Translations under genes and position numbers: made by a program
Notes under the pieces: generated by a model
What the model was told of the DNA's origin: nothing
Database searches by the model: none
Seen by the model: the letters and a program-made list of their open reading frames with translations, nothing else
Assembly (NCBI GenBank): GCA_016872155.1
Contig: VHBB01000004.1
Location: 1 to 64,000, forward strand
Length of the DNA stretch: 64,000 nucleotides
Reading direction: 5' to 3'
From: Sphingomonadales bacterium
GTDB lineage: Bacteria; Bacteroidota; Bacteroidia; Chitinophagales; Chitinophagaceae
In this document: one piece after another, positions 63,321-64,000 of the stretch
Layout of the letters: every line of letters starts with the position of its first letter
How positions within the stretch are numbered: position 1 is the stretch's first letter

Positions 63321-64000
63321 GAGCAACGATCGATACGACGCTTTTGCAACAGCCCTTTCAACGTCCCGAGGCGCTGCGCGAACTCTGTTTTATCGGAATA
63401 GGAGGAATTGGAATGAGTGCATTGGCTCGTTTTTTTCATGAGCAAGGTGTAACGGTGAGTGGTTACGACAAAACACCCACTGCAATAACGCGCTCGCTCG
63501 AGACATCGGGTATAGCGGTGCACTATAGCGAAGATCTCAGCGCGCTAGCGCGTTCGGCTGATGCGGTGGTGTATACGCCGGCCATACCCGATACGCATCT
63601 CGAGCTGCGATGGTATAGAGAGAATGGATATACAATTTGGAAAAGAAGCGATCTGTTACAACAGATCACAAAAAGTTCTTTGAATGTCTGTATTGCCGGC
63701 ACCCACGGCAAGACCACTACTTCGACAATGGTGGCGCATTTGTTGCGACACAGTGGATTTGGCGGTAATGCTTTTTTGGGCGGTATCGCTGCTAACTATG
63801 GTACTAACCAATGGAGCAGTCCGGTAAATTGTTGTGTGGTCGAGGCCGATGAGTACGACAGAAGTTTTCTAAAACTGTTGCCTCACATTGCCTTGATCAG
63901 CGCTATGGATCCCGATCATCTCGATATCTATGGGGATGCGACTTCGATGGAACAGGCCTTTATTGATTTTAGTGCCTTGATGCCTTCTGGCGGATTACTA
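63317..64000 (+). CDS. murC: UDP-MurNAc:L-alanine ligase MurC (5' part, cut by window end)
   Basis: ATG 63317 overlaps the murG stop (ATGA). The visible 228 residues cover about half of MurC. CFIGIGGIGMSALARFFHEQG near residue 24 is the UDP-binding Rossmann loop, SGYDKTPTAITRSL follows near 49, and CIAGTHGKTTTSTMVAHLLR near 121 is the ATP-binding motif. Near 165 VVEADEYDRSFL and near 193 AMDPDHLDIYGD are also present. No stop codon is reached, so this entry is partial only because of the window edge. Confidence 0.95.
   Translation, partial: MRATIDTTLLQQPFQRPEALRELCFIGIGGIGMSALARFFHEQGVTVSGYDKTPTAITRSLETSGIAVHYSEDLSALARSADAVVYTPAIPDTHLELRWYRENGYTIWKRSDLLQQITKSSLNVCIAGTHGKTTTSTMVAHLLRHSGFGGNAFLGGIAANYGTNQWSSPVNCCVVEADEYDRSFLKLLPHIALISAMDPDHLDIYGDATSMEQAFIDFSALMPSGGLL

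Overview
This is a compact chromosomal window from a member of the phylum Bacteroidota. The most likely group is the Chitinophagia/Sphingobacteriia lineage, which I infer from gene content and gene order and not from a marker search. The main signs are type IX secretion (T9SS) genes and cargo (PorP/SprF, a PorT-like barrel, type A and type B sorting domains), a DUF1800/DUF1501 pair, a TonB-dependent receptor, an atpD-atpC pair split from the other ATP synthase genes, a very short AtpC, and promoters of the Bacteroidota form TAnnTTTG with almost no Shine-Dalgarno sites. I found no rRNA, tRNA, CRISPR array, insertion sequence or prophage, and no intergenic gap longer than 300 bases.

Layout. 0.1-3.3 kb: an unknown membrane protein and recG. 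3.4-8.1 kb: a T9SS type B adhesin and its PorP/SprF partner. 8.1-16.4 kb: metabolic and envelope genes (GlcD-like oxidase, LOG family, sodium symporter, O-methyltransferase, glucosaminidase, hpt, a VWA protein). 16.4-22.3 kb: dnaJ-grpE, a 23S rRNA methyltransferase-like gene, a small T9SS protein, a peroxiredoxin, a Nif3-like gene and a zinc-ribbon gene. 22.4-28.8 kb: recN, dnaB, rsmE, pyrD and a thiolase. 28.9-32.7 kb: DUF1800, DUF1501 and a convergent haem lipoprotein. 32.8-36.4 kb: a putative metal-uptake locus with two matching operators. 36.3-47.6 kb: an ABC exporter, yifB, porT-ubiE, engB, small genes, pdhC, dnaX and a GNAT-like gene. 47.7-52.7 kb: atpDC, yqgE, a histidine kinase and queA. 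52.9-64 kb: the division and cell-wall (dcw) cluster mraZ-rsmH-ftsL-ftsI-murE-mraY-murD-ftsW-murG-murC, cut by the window end inside murC.

How it works together. The dcw run makes lipid II (murE, mraY, murD, murG, murC) and the septal synthase (ftsL, ftsI, ftsW). MurE has a DNPR motif, which points to meso-diaminopimelate peptidoglycan. The T9SS genes are scattered and serve surface proteins encoded at 3.4, 19.4 and 30.5 kb. dnaB, dnaX, recG and recN are replication and repair genes.

Most notable signals. (1) dnaX carries an A10 run, then a short hairpin, with stop codons immediately in both other frames; this looks like programmed production of a short gamma-type clamp-loader subunit. (2) Two nearly identical 17-bp palindromes sit over the promoters of a TonB receptor/lipoprotein operon and the adjacent barrel gene; a Zur/Fur-type metal regulon is the likely explanation. 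(3) Upstream of mraZ are three 10-bp-phased GTG(G/T) boxes over the promoter and, about 110 bp further upstream, an oppositely oriented phased array that also resembles DnaA boxes. (4) A lipoprotein joins a SprB-like repeat to a CxxCH haem motif beside a Tat-plus-T9SS DUF1501 protein. (5) Many -7 boxes lie only 4-8 nt before the start codon, suggesting near-leaderless transcripts.
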